A stretch of 64,000 bases of DNA from Oncomelania hupensis (Eukaryota > Mollusca > Gastropoda > Littorinimorpha > Pomatiopsidae), in the NCBI GenBank assembly GCA_036898135.1, contig CM072511.1, positions 23,546,631 through 23,610,630 on the forward strand. The letters are read 5' to 3'. Shown here one piece after another: positions 9,923-20,965 of the stretch (positions are counted from its first letter, which is position 1; every line of letters begins with the position of its first letter). The position numbers were made by a program, and so were the translations under genes. The notes beneath the pieces were generated by a model. It did not search any database. It worked only from the letters and a program-made list of their open reading frames with translations, and had not been told where the DNA came from.

Positions 9923-12900
9923 CTATGGAACCGATTGATCACGATCAGCGCGTGACAACAGATCCGCGAACACATTCTGTGTACCTGGAAGTGGTTCAAG
10001 AGTGAATCTGAACTCTTGTAAGGACAAAGACCAACGCATGATGCGAGAATTCTTAAAGCGACTTGTATGCAAGTACGTCAGCGGTCTGTGATCAGTCTGA
10101 AGGACGAAGTCAACCCCCCAGAGAAATTTGGAAAATTTCGAAATAGCCCAAACAATAGCCAAACATTCCCTTTCTATCGTGCTATATCGGGTTTCTCTGT
10201 CGAGCAACTTTCTGCTCGCAAATGACACGGGGTGAAGAGTTTCCTCCAACTCCTGAAGCAGCACAGCACCCAGGCCAGTAGAACTAGCATCCGTGCGCAA
10301 AATGAAAGGTTGGTCCAGCCTAGGCAACTGAAGAACAGGCGCAGAAGAAAAAATGTGTCTGATCTTAACCAACGCTTCCTCACAAGCAGGAGTCCACGCA
10401 ATTGTGCGCGCTTTCGTCTCCTTTGTGAGATCGGTAATGGGAGCCGTGATGGTCGCGAAAGCAGGGACATATCTTCTATAAAAACTTAACAGCCCTAACA
10501 GGGAACGGACCTGCTTTCTGGTAGTCGGAGTAGGGATGGCCAAAATCTTTTCTATCTTTTTCTTTTCTGGACGCAACATCCCCTCTCCCACCACATGTCC
10601 AAGAAACTCCAGACTTTTGTAGCCAGACGCGATCTTAGCCGGTCTCGCCGTCAAATTGTAGTGAAGCAGCTTGTTCAAAACTCCTCTAACATGCACCAAA
10701 TGATCTTGGAAAGTAGCACTATGAACCAAAACATCGTCAAAGAAGTTCATGGAATTGGCCTCATCAAGTTCGAGCATCCTCATCATCCGGGCAAACACTG
10801 CAGGAGCAGAAACCAAACCAAAAGGCATCCTGATCCATTGGTAGAGACCAATGTGCGTTGCGAACGCCGTCTTGTGACGATCCACCGGGCTGACAATAAT
10901 CTGCCAGTAGCCCTTAGAAAGATCAATACGTGTGAAAAACGTACTGTTCGCAAGCCTTGTGAACAACTCGTCCACATCTGGAATAGGCTCCGCATCAAAA
11001 ACTGTAATTTTGTTGAGGGCTCTGTAGTCAATGCAAAATCTACAAGCGCCATCTTTCTTTTGAACCAAGACAACAGGTGATGAATATGCAGACTTTGACT
11101 TCTCGATCACACCCAGATCAAGCATGGCTTGAATTTCTCTTACGACTACCTGCTTGGAAGAGAAAGGTAAATCATAAGCCCGTCGACGAACTGGAACATC
11201 AGTCGTAAGTTTGACGTCAAGGAATAGATTTCCATTGAATGCACCAGGTCTCGATGTCAACACCGTAGGAAAATCTGCAAACACTGAATACAGGGACTGA
11301 CCATCAGAATCAGAGAGATCATTGTTGAAATCGATCTTTGAAATGTCCTCGTCATTGACAGACGACAACATGAGAGGAATAGTGGGAAGACCACCAACTT
11401 CATCATCATCTTGGACAACACCAATAGCCACTGATGGGACAGTATGCCAATCTGAAACGTCAGCATGAGGAACATCACACTGAGGTCCAACATCCTCGAC
11501 ATCTGGAAGCAAAAAAGTAGAAATGGAAGACCAGTCAACCAAAACACCTGTTGACAACCGTGTAGTATCCTCAACAACACCAACAGCAGCATCAACACGA
11601 CGAAGATATCGTTTGAGCATGTTTGCATGGAAAATCTTCGACTTGCCTTTCACAAGAATTCTATAATCTGGATGAAGACATTCCTGTACAAAATAAGGAC
11701 CTGACCATGTCATAAGAAGTTTGTTAGAGTCAGTAGGGAGAAGAACGAGTACCTCATCATGGACAGAAAAAGTTCGTGCCTTTGCACGACGATCAAAGTA
11801 CCTTTTGTTCTTGACAGACGAATCTGCAGAGTTTTGGGAAGCAATTTCACAAACTTCAGAAATAATATTCTTCAGGTCAAAGAGGTAATTGTACAATGGC
11901 TTCGCTGATGTATCACTAGAGTTGTGATCTTCGGTCCAGAAATCAGCAATGAGAGAAATGGGACCTCTCGGTTTGCGACCGAACATCAGTTCGAAAGGAC
12001 TGAAACCTGTACTTTCTGACGGCAATTCTCTACATGCGAAGAGCAATGCAGGAAGATAGCGATGCCAAGCTTTAGGTTGAGAATGAACAACCTTTCGAAG
12101 CATAGATTTCAAAGTGCCATGAAACCGTTCAACAGTACCATTTGCTTGAGGATGGTAGGGCGAAGTACGTATGGCTTGAGTACCACACAAAGCATGAAAC
12201 TGTTTCATCAAATCTGAGTTAAACTGAGAACCTTGATCAGAAAGAATTTCTTTGGGAAAACCTAACCTTGAAAAAATACTCATCAAAGCTTCAGCAACAG
12301 CAACAGAAGAAATGTCTTTCATAGGAACAGCTTCGGGAAACCTAGTAGCCAAGTCAATCAAAGTCAGAATATATCTGTGACCTTCAACAGATGGAGGAGA
12401 CAAAGGCCCTACTAGATCAATAGCGACCCTCTCGAATGGAGTCGAGATAAGAGGCATAGTCGCCAAAGGAACAGGGGGAACTTTTCCTTTTGAAATTGTT
12501 TTCTGGCAAATGTCACAAGTGTGAACATAAGCACTCACATCAGCAGAAACACCAGGCCAAAAGAATTGGGACAGAATCCTAGTCAAAGTTCTACGAACTC
12601 CACAATGACCTGCCAAAAGTTGATCATGCGCCGCAATCATGACTGAAGTACGAAGTTTTTCAGGAACAACAACCTGATGCAAAATATCCTTGGATTTCTG
12701 ATACCTCCTGTACAAAATATCATCTCTAAAATAGAAAGTATAGGTAGCAGAACCAACAACCTTTTCTTCACCTGAAACAGCTAACTTAAAACAACCTTGC
12801 AAAGTAGCATCATCTTTCTGCAACTGAATGAGTTCAGCACGAGTGACCTTCAAGTCATCGCACACAGTGACAAGAGGTTTGTGCGGGAGATCTTGCTTCC

Positions 12901-14608
12901 TAGCCTGAGCACGAGTAGTGACAGCAGCAACAGGGACATCATCAGCAGCAGCAGCAACTTGGGTATCTTGGGTCTGCTGAACAATCAAACCTGGAATATT
13001 TCCTACAATCAAGTCAGCAACTGGATCCTCAAGAACACAACAAACCAACTCTCCAACAAAATATGGACAAGAAACAACAACTTTAGCCTGCTGATAAATG
13101 TTGATCTCTCCACCAAAAGTTTTACAACGAACAGAACCTGGTACATACTGCTCATCAGAAACCAAACGTTTTCGAACACCACAAATGGTAGCACCTGTGT
13201 CTCGCAGAACTGAGCAAGCAGTAGAATTTACAGAACCAACTTCTAAATGCAAGTGACCAGGTGTCTGATCAAAAACAGAACAAACAACTTCAGAGTCTAC
13301 AGGGACAACTGCACAACCTGAGCTCGATTTATTAGTTTTATCATCTGAAGCTGTGGCTTTCATTACAACAAAGGGACAAGCTTTTCTAGTATGACCACCA
13401 ATGTTGCAAACAGGGCAAGGATTTTGACTATTTCGAAGGGGACATTGTTTAGGACCATGACCTTTACCATCACAAAGAGGGCAATTATCAAAATTGTTGT
13501 AAAATGAACCACCTCCACGTCCACGTCTATAAGATCCCCGAGTTTGATCAAAACGACCTTCGACCTTTTGGTTCGAATCTGTGTATGTTGGGTCTTTCTT
13601 TTGAAAACCACCACGATTTCTCCAATAGCCACGACCTCGATAGTTTGAGTAACCACCGCGAGAATCTGCAGAGCCAGCAGCAGCTTGCGATTCCTCAGCT
13701 ACATCAACCGATCCTACTGAACCGAAAATTGTAGCAGCCGATTTGCGTGCTAAGTTCTTTCCGGGACGAGCAAGACGATAACTTTCAGCAGTTTTAACCA
13801 TATCATCCAATGTGACAAGTCCACGCTCGCGAATGAAAGTAGCGAGATCTTGTGACACACATTCTAGAAACTGTTCACCTAACACAAGATTCATTATTCC
13901 TTGCATGTTTCTAGGAACACCGGACAAAGCTATCCACCTATCAAACAATCTGTTCAGTTCAATACCAAATGTTTGGAAAGGTTCGTTTGAGTCTGGTCGG
14001 ACTTCACGGAATTTCTTGCGAAAACCTTCAGCAGTACACTGGAACTTCTTAAGCAAATTGTCTTTCAATGTTGGATAATCAACCTGACCATTTGCAGCAA
14101 GACTGTGGTATAAGTTCAGTGCATTACCTTCTAACAAAGCTGAAAGAAATGTAACCCATTTGCTTCTATCCCAGCCAAGGGCTGTAGCATGAGTCTCAAA
14201 ACGAAAAAGGTATGAATCTATGTCATCTTGTCTTTCTTTGAAAAGAGGCAACTTGGGGTAGACAGGCCTAGCACCAAAAGAATTACTATCTCTACCTCTG
14301 TTTCCATTACCAACATCTTGTTCCTCAGGTCTATGTTCAGAACGGAACTCAAATTCCTTTTGTTTAGTTTTCTCTCTCTCTTTTTCTAACTCAACATCTG
14401 CTTGTTTTTTTGCTAATTCAATCTCCAATGCTTTCTGTTTTGTTTCTTCTTCTAATTTTTTTTCATCTCTCACTTTTTGTCTTTCAATACGATCAAAACA
14501 ATCCTGTACATATTTCCCACGTTCTTTTTCAGGAATACCCAAAGTTGTAGCTTGAGCAATAAAAGATTGGAACAACTGATCATAATCATCAGACATGGCT
14601 AAGTACAA
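9923..14608 (-). CDS. Gag-Pol polyprotein of Gmr1-type retrotransposon, copy 2 (intact frame)
   Basis: Second complete 1561-codon frame. The translated protein appears identical to copy 1 throughout, with the same zinc knuckles, DTGA protease, DD35E integrase, FFDD reverse transcriptase and RNase H residues. It lies 7932 bp from the first copy. Differences between the two units were seen only in the leader, in A-runs and neighbouring bases near 7210-7255 and 7415. Such identity means either very recent duplication or an assembly duplication; the small leader differences argue mildly for two real units. Confidence 0.95.
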   Translation of the reverse strand: MYLAMSDDYDQLFQSFIAQATTLGIPEKERGKYVQDCFDRIERQKVRDEKKLEEETKQKALEIELAKKQADVELEKEREKTKQKEFEFRSEHRPEEQDVGNGNRGRDSNSFGARPVYPKLPLFKERQDDIDSYLFRFETHATALGWDRSKWVTFLSALLEGNALNLYHSLAANGQVDYPTLKDNLLKKFQCTAEGFRKKFREVRPDSNEPFQTFGIELNRLFDRWIALSGVPRNMQGIMNLVLGEQFLECVSQDLATFIRERGLVTLDDMVKTAESYRLARPGKNLARKSAATIFGSVGSVDVAEESQAAAGSADSRGGYSNYRGRGYWRNRGGFQKKDPTYTDSNQKVEGRFDQTRGSYRRGRGGGSFYNNFDNCPLCDGKGHGPKQCPLRNSQNPCPVCNIGGHTRKACPFVVMKATASDDKTNKSSSGCAVVPVDSEVVCSVFDQTPGHLHLEVGSVNSTACSVLRDTGATICGVRKRLVSDEQYVPGSVRCKTFGGEINIYQQAKVVVSCPYFVGELVCCVLEDPVADLIVGNIPGLIVQQTQDTQVAAAADDVPVAAVTTRAQARKQDLPHKPLVTVCDDLKVTRAELIQLQKDDATLQGCFKLAVSGEEKVVGSATYTFYFRDDILYRRYQKSKDILHQVVVPEKLRTSVMIAAHDQLLAGHCGVRRTLTRILSQFFWPGVSADVSAYVHTCDICQKTISKGKVPPVPLATMPLISTPFERVAIDLVGPLSPPSVEGHRYILTLIDLATRFPEAVPMKDISSVAVAEALMSIFSRLGFPKEILSDQGSQFNSDLMKQFHALCGTQAIRTSPYHPQANGTVERFHGTLKSMLRKVVHSQPKAWHRYLPALLFACRELPSESTGFSPFELMFGRKPRGPISLIADFWTEDHNSSDTSAKPLYNYLFDLKNIISEVCEIASQNSADSSVKNKRYFDRRAKARTFSVHDEVLVLLPTDSNKLLMTWSGPYFVQECLHPDYRILVKGKSKIFHANMLKRYLRRVDAAVGVVEDTTRLSTGVLVDWSSISTFLLPDVEDVGPQCDVPHADVSDWHTVPSVAIGVVQDDDEVGGLPTIPLMLSSVNDEDISKIDFNNDLSDSDGQSLYSVFADFPTVLTSRPGAFNGNLFLDVKLTTDVPVRRRAYDLPFSSKQVVVREIQAMLDLGVIEKSKSAYSSPVVLVQKKDGACRFCIDYRALNKITVFDAEPIPDVDELFTRLANSTFFTRIDLSKGYWQIIVSPVDRHKTAFATHIGLYQWIRMPFGLVSAPAVFARMMRMLELDEANSMNFFDDVLVHSATFQDHLVHVRGVLNKLLHYNLTARPAKIASGYKSLEFLGHVVGEGMLRPEKKKIEKILAIPTPTTRKQVRSLLGLLSFYRRYVPAFATITAPITDLTKETKARTIAWTPACEEALVKIRHIFSSAPVLQLPRLDQPFILRTDASSTGLGAVLLQELEETLHPVSFASRKLLDRETRYSTIERECLAIVWAISKFSKFLWGVDFVLQTDHRPLTYLHTSRFKNSRIMRWSLSLQEFRFTLEPLPGTQNVFADLLSRADRDQSVP

Positions 14609-16241
14609 TGTAGGTCAACAACCAACAAAAAAATTTACTATAAAAGTATCAAAGTGTTCAACCAGTAAATCAATAAAATATCAAAGTATCAAAATAGTAA
14701 TGGCAAAATGCAATCAATCAAAACAACTATAAATTGTTCCATGAATCTTGCGAAAACAATGAAGTTTCTTCAAAAGCAGCTTTTCAATACAATGCACAAT
14801 TCAAGTTACAATGAAAGCAGTCAAGTCTTAATGTATACAAAGCAAATTATATATTATAGTATCCCAATATGTTTTACAAGTCCTGAAGCAATGACAAATT
14901 CTTTAAATATCAAATGGAATACACTAAGTCAATATATTCACAACATATGTTGAAGAACTTCAACTGAAGTTGATAATAAACACAATGAATATACAGTGAA
15001 AGATTAAATTACTAAGCAAGTTTGTATCCAAATATTTGTTCAAACAGTCTTTTAGTTTTAAAGTAGGATAATATTATTATGTATAATAACAGTAATGGAT
15101 CTATTCACAAGTATTTAAAGTTTATATTAATGTCAATAGGAATTAAAAAAAAAAATAAATTTCTAAGTCAAATAAAATATACCAAACGTTCAACCATTCA
15201 CAATCAAAATTGTTGCCTCCCTTGTCCCAAGAGAATAATTATATGAACCAGTTTTAAAAAACTATCCTAATGAAAAATATATACAATGCCCACAAAGGAA
15301 ATATTATTTAAACAAAGTTAATAAATAAAGAATTATGAAATGAGAATAAAAAAAAACAATTAATTCTCAACACTATAAACACTAGAACTAAATAATACTA
15401 TAATACCAAGTTGACGGCCAAAGGAAAATAAACTCAACAAATTAATAAAGTCTTATGAAGATTAATTTTATAAATGAATAAAAAATTAAATACTGTCACA
15501 CTAACCACTATACTACTCTATATCCAATTAAATTCAAAAGTCAAACAGAATTACTAAACCAAAGTAGATTAAATTCAAAGTCAAACAGAATTACTAAACC
15601 AAATAAAATCACAACAAAACTATCAGCACTAACAATCCAGCATGAACCAAGGGAAACAATGTATCAACAACTAAACTAAATCAAGGGACACAATTTAACA
15701 ACCAAGCTAAATCAAGGGAAACAATTTAACAAGGATAACCCAGTATAACTACATACATCAATACCAAATATTATAGCATCAAAATCAATGTAAATCAAAC
15801 ACAATGAATAAATAAAATAAATTAAATTAAATGGGGCTGAAATCCTAAGACTATAACCTACTTAAAATAAAGGCAAAGAGACATACACCCAAACACACGC
15901 ATAAAAGGACAGAACCCTACACAGCAAAGAACTAACAAAAACAAACAATCCCACTAACAGGAGAACAGAGCTGAAAATAAGAAAATAGCAACCCGCAGGC
16001 AGAAAAAGAATTAAACCCTTAGTGCCCAGAAACTGTACACAGGCACAGCCGTTACGCCGGAGACGGCATTGTCACACAAAACAAAACATCTCAGTCATAC
16101 ACAATATAATTAAGAATTTCAAGGGAGATAAGCCCACTAGTCTAACTGTATATAAATATAATAACTAGTGGTGCCCTCTAATAAATATAAATATGTATGA
16201 CTTAATGCTAACTAACACAGAGACAGTCTAGGGTCACCAAA
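14609..16241 (-). mobile_element. Long AT-rich 5' leader, copy 2
   Basis: Matches 6677-8307 with a net 2-bp length change in A-rich tracts (around 15145-15180 and 15345). The primer-binding site is at 16222-16239. No reading frame is supported. Confidence 0.8.
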
Positions 16242-17759
16242 TGTAACGGAAGGTTTTTTATGTATTATAATCTAAATAAATATATGTATAACTACTTATG
16301 GTGTAATGAATGAGTGTGTGGGTGTGGCTGTCTGACGCTCAGTATAAAGGAGTGTGTTCTATCTCTGTTTACTCTAACTTCTCATCCTTCACCACACACA
16401 TGCTTTCAGACAAGGACAAAGTCTACACAATTGTTTCTCTTTGCCCTCTGTTACACTATTCTCATTCAATTATTCACATATACATTAAACCATCTTCACA
16501 TACACTAAATTCACAGATACATTAAATCATACGATTCTTTCCAGCATATAAATAAATCACACAGCTGATAAACAAGCACACATAGTTAACGTAGTACTTC
16601 TACCCAGTTAAGTTGATGGGGCCACATAGTTACTACCAGAGTTCAACGCTAGCAAAAGTCGTTGTCCTTTCTAAGGACGTCACTCGACTCTTCTCTTTTC
16701 CATTAGCACCGGAGCACAGAAAATGTCACAGTTTTTATTTAGGCCTACTGACCGTGTTTCGCGGATCAAACACTCCCGGCGCGGTATTCACAGCCGACGC
16801 TGGGGTCACAGCCACACACTGAAGACGCTGCAGTTGTCTTCGTGGCGTTGATCCGGAGATTCACTTCGGTACCGTTGTTGCAATTCTGCACCAGTGATGG
16901 TATCCGAAGGAGAGCTACGGCGATGATGGTGTCCACATCAGGTCAAGCCAGTGATGTCATGGGGACCAAATCCATCCGCCGCACATCAGGGGTCCTTTGC
17001 TCCGTAACCGCTCCGCTGTATACAACATGTACACAATCGTAAATTTTTGCTCTTATCCTTAAAGAGACTGTATGTCTTTATAGCCCACATTGAGCAAGGA
17101 TCATTTCCATTTGTAGAATGTCTCTACACGCCACCACAACACTACAATCACTACTGTCACCATTCCTGTGACAATACCTAGTATAGCCACTTTACACACA
17201 TTGCATAGGCTACACACAATGGACTATGAGCCAATTATTACAAACACAGCTCACCTCCATTTTATAACATATTTATACCCATTCATTCATCAATAGATAT
17301 ACAAATTACACAACTGAAATACGTTCCTATTTCAGCCCCATATCCACACATGAATGAACATAAAAATGGCATCATAATTACAAACTGAGTCACACATACA
17401 TGTATACACATGATCAAATAAATATTGACATGAGTTATCGAACTTTGTTTTCAAACATGGGTTCTTCTGTACCCTAAACGTACTAATTTACAAAAAGCAA
17501 TACTCTTCCTTTTTCGTAAGAATAGCTTAGCAGTTCATTATAAATACCACTAATAGTAATAATAATAGTAAATACCTGTATTCTTTATACAGCAAAAGTA
17601 ATTCCTAAAGAATCAGGTCTTTCTAGAGCACCCCACGTCCTGTCACTAAGGCTGATGTATAGTCTCTGCTCTAACAACAGTTCACAAACTATTCGAAAAA
17701 TTATGCAGTGACGTCATACCGTCTTCCTACAGAAAAGTGTACGAACTGCGTCCGTTACA
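16242..17759 (-). mobile_element. LTR 3, outer 5' LTR of the array (1518 bp)
   Basis: Same ends and length as the other LTRs, with TGACGTCA at 17709-17716. To its right the sequence changes abruptly at 17760 to repeat A, so this is the true right edge of the insertion. The target duplication would start GATAT or GATA, but the left edge of the array is outside the window. Confidence 0.95.
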
Positions 17760-18025
17760 GATATTTTATAATGATGTTTATATTTTATTTAGTTTTTTGA
17801 AAACGGGGGTTCGATAAATTAGAGTATAGCCTCAGGGTCCCCTGCGCGGGATGTTTTTATTGTAAAGTGACCGGCTGGTAAATTGCCTTCAGTGTTACCA
17901 CTAGGGTTGTTTCAGCAGATCTTTTATGCGGATCAGGGGTGAGTCCTCTTTCAACCAAGTTGAGGTCCTGATTTTGTGGTCCTGATTCGGCTCCTTGTAG
18001 TCCGCTGGACCCCGTAAGCAATGAA
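17760..18025 (+). repeat. Repeat A, copy 1 (3' part, split by the retrotransposon array)
   Basis: Matches the 3' half of the repeat at 47911-48453 and, inverted, those at 25488-26060 and 49165-49755. Shared landmarks are ACGGGGGTTCGATAAATTAG, TTGTTTCAGCAGATCTTTTA and GTCCGCTGGACC. The missing 5' half should lie left of the tandem array, so the retrotransposon inserted into this repeat. Confidence 0.85.
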
Positions 18026-18542
18026 TAACTAGCTAACTTATATTTTTATATATCTATCTTATATATATATAATGGAATGCCAGCATCTAATATATCGGAA
18101 AATGATCCAATTGTTTAGAGCAAGCAAGACAGAATTTCACATGGTAAATTGTCCTTGCAATTTTACCTCACCAGCGCGTTTCCTGTATACGACACCACCA
18201 TCGCCATACCGTCACATTCACTCACTCATTGTGTGTCTGCTTCAGTGCCGCAATTGAAAAGACGCCATATAGCAATATGCTAAATGACATTTTGCGCAAA
18301 AGACACCGTCGTGCCTATAGAATTTCTTCGGGGATTTTCTCCCTCGAATTCTTAATTCTACAACCCCCACCCCACCCTTTTTTTTTAAAGTTCAATTTTA
18401 TTCTTGTTTACAATAGTGTATGAGTGAGGAGGATGCGGTGCGCATGAGTATAGCAGGGGGTAGGGAGAGGGTGGAGGACGGGAGGGTGAAATTGGGGGAA
18501 AGGTTGGGATGATTTGAAGTGGTGTTATTTGTTGTGTAGCAG
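18026..18542. other. Unassigned AT-rich sequence
   Basis: I see no gene or clear repeat here. It has a TATA-rich patch near 18050 and a purine-rich patch at 18420-18500. Confidence 0.5.
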
Positions 18543-18572
18543 TATGTATCCTCTCCTATCCTATCCCGTAAC

Positions 18573-19742
18573 TCAAAGGTCTTTCGGGCACCACAGATGA
18601 TCGTTTAACCAGCGCACGTTTTCTGGTACAATGGCTCCTAAATATTTGAAGCTATGCACTGTGATGAGGGACCAGCCTTGGACTTTGATGTCCATGTTGA
18701 TGCCTTTGGTGTTGTTGGTCATCATTTTGGTCTCCTCTGCACTTATTTCCATTCCATAGGCTGTGGAGAAGGTGGTGTCAAGCCTATGTACGAGCAGATC
18801 AAGTTCTTGTTTCTCTCCAGCCAATCCATCAATGTCATCCGCAAAACGGAGATTGGAGATTGCTCTACTCTATATGCTGACGGTGCCTTCTTGATCTGCA
18901 AGGCCATCTGACATGATGCGTTTTAGGAAGATGTTAAAGATTGTGGGAGAGAGTAGGCATCCTTGACCCACACCGATTGTTGTTCTGAATCAGTTCCCGA
19001 TGGCGCTGTTGTGGAGACTGCACTGGTAGCCTTGTCATACAGGCTTTTGACGACTTCAGTAATTTTAGGGCTGATGTTGTACACTCTCATGGTTGCCCAC
19101 TGAGCTGCATGCCAGACTCGGTCAAACGCTTTCTTGAAGTCTACGAACACATGATATAGATGTTGTCGATGCTGTAGGTATTTCTCGCAGATTATTCTGA
19201 TGTTGAAAATCTGTTCAGTGGTTCTTCGCCGTGCCCTGAATCCTGCTTGTTCTTCAGCTATGAGTATTATTTTCAATAGGACCTTGCTGTGATGGCTGAT
19301 GAGGCTGATGGTGCGGTAATTTTCACACTCATGAAGGTTACCATTTTTGGGAAGAGTGATGACAAGTGTCTGGGTCCCGTCGTGTGGGCCATTCCCCACT
19401 CTGCCAGATCTTGTTACAGGTAATGGTGAAGGTGTCAATCATCGCTTCTCCCACGGTTTGCAGCAATTCCTAGGGTATGTTGTCCACTCCCGCTGACTTC
19501 CCCTTCTTTAGTGATTGCACTGCTGCCTCAACTTCTTCTCTGAGAATTGGGAGGATTTCTTTCTCTTTTCTGTTCTGGAGACATGCTAGAACTGATGGGT
19601 CTCCGTTTGGTGTGTGTTTGTAATGTTCAGAGCAGTACTCTATCCATCTATCCAAGTCTTCGTGTTCTTCTACAAGGCATATGCCAGACTTGCTTTGGAT
19701 AGTGTAGGCCTTGGGCTGTTTAACACTTGTCGGCCGCTTCAC
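18573..19742 (-). pseudogene. RTE-like LINE reverse transcriptase, broken into pieces
   Basis: Three minus-strand pieces form one decayed RT. At 19470-19742 is the segment before RT, ending GKSAGVDNIP. At 18923-19438 is the RT start, with RTISLISHHSKVLLK, EEQAGFRA and FVDFKKAFDRVWH (the first catalytic Asp region). At 18573-18870 is the palm with NLRFADDIDGLAG (catalytic FADD) and YGMEISAEETK. Frame changes separate the pieces, at about 19440-19470 and 18870-18923. The third piece ends in a junction to the element's 3' tail, so the thumb and C-terminal region are missing. Confidence 0.85.
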
Positions 19743-19870
19743 TGTCCTTTAGGCCTTCTTGCTGTTATTCTTGTTCAGATTGTTCTCTATTTCCTGGCAT
19801 TGATCTTCTATCCAGTTCTCCTTTGCTGTGCGCATGCCTTTTTATGTCACTGTTTATTGTTCGGTAGGCG

Positions 19871-20955
19871 TCAGCTCCCTGTGAGGTGTTCTTTTTTTTT
19901 CATCTCTCTTCGTTTATCATACAAGTCCAAAATTTTAGATATGGTCCACGGTTTCTTCATTGGTCGGTGCTTGCCAAGGATCTCAGTGGCGGCATCTGTC
20001 ACAGCTGAGTTGAAGGTGGTGGCCATGCTGTTCTCATCTACTTCACCAGCTCCCAAAATGAGCAGATGTGCAAATTTCCCTCCAATTGTGGCTTGGAATA
20101 TTTCTGCCACCTCCTGGTCTTGCAGTTTCTCCAGGTCGAACTTCAGTCTGGTGCACTGTGCTGTGTTTACTCTCTTCAAGTGTAGCCGGAAGGACATCAT
20201 CACGAAATCGTGGTCACTTCCGATTTTTGCTCCTGGAAAAGTGCGTGTCCTGTCAATGTTGATGCTTGATCTTAAGGGTGTCTTGACCATGATGTAGTCA
20301 ATCTGGTTGTGATGCTCCCCTCTGGGACTGTGCGATGTCCATCGTCTGGATGTTTTGTGGAGACCAGGCGTGTTTGCCAGTAACAGATTGTATCTGGCAA
20401 TCTCCAAGAGTCTCAGGCCCCTGTCATTTGTCTCGTTGTTGCAGTGGGGTCTACATGTGTCTCCCCAGTGGTGGTGCGCATCTTTGCCAACATTAGCATT
20501 CCAGTCGCCTTGCACTATTACTATGTTTTTCTTCGGCACTTGGTCAAGGACAGCCCGTAAATGTTCATAGAAATCCTCGACTTCGCTGTCGTCATAGTCA
20601 GATGGTGGGACATAGACCTGGATGATGGTGATGTTGAAAGGGGCTGCTCTCAGACGGATGGTAATGAGTCTACTAGAGACTAGGCGGCAACCCATGACAG
20701 TGGCTAGAATGTCTTTGTGGACCAAGAATCCAACGCCGTGTTCGTACCTATCATCACTCCCGCTGAAATACAGCTTGTGGCCTTTGTCGGTCGTTGTTTC
20801 ACCTAGGCCTTTCCAGCGCAGTTCGCCGATACCTGCGCGTGCGATGTTCCATCGATAGTGGTCCAGCTCGTGGGCAAGTTCTTCTAATTTTCCCTCCGCA
20901 GTTAGGGTCCTGACATTCCAGGTTCCTATGACGATGTTGTCTCTTGTGCGGATCC
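19871..20955 (-). pseudogene. RTE-like LINE endonuclease domain
   Basis: The frame is open upstream of the first in-frame start-like codon (20725) and runs from about 20955 to a stop at 19871. Seen: GTWNVRTL at the domain start (catalytic Asn); GELRW carrying the Glu; YVPP; GDWNANVG with Asp and Asn; a C-terminal SDHDFVMM with the catalytic His. These are the hallmarks of the apurinic endonuclease of non-LTR elements, which nicks target DNA to prime reverse transcription. No start codon remains, because the element is cut off at its 5' end. The frame stops before RT, so the copy cannot move by itself. Confidence 0.85.
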
Positions 20956-20965
20956 TGTAAAGGTG

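Larger units (their letters stand above)
18543..20965 (-). mobile_element. RTE-like LINE, 5'-truncated and internally deleted
   Basis: On the minus strand an AP-type endonuclease is followed by RT pieces and a tail of TAGGA-type pentamers (plus strand CTATCCTATCC at 18551). The endonuclease resembles the domain found in RTE elements and in the RTE-derived CFDP2 protein of ruminants. The element starts abruptly near 20965 and its reading frames are broken. After the conserved HSFKYLGAIV motif the frame jumps straight to the 3' end, so the RT C-terminus is deleted. Related 3' fragments lie at 24997-25110 and 45659-46388. Confidence 0.85.
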
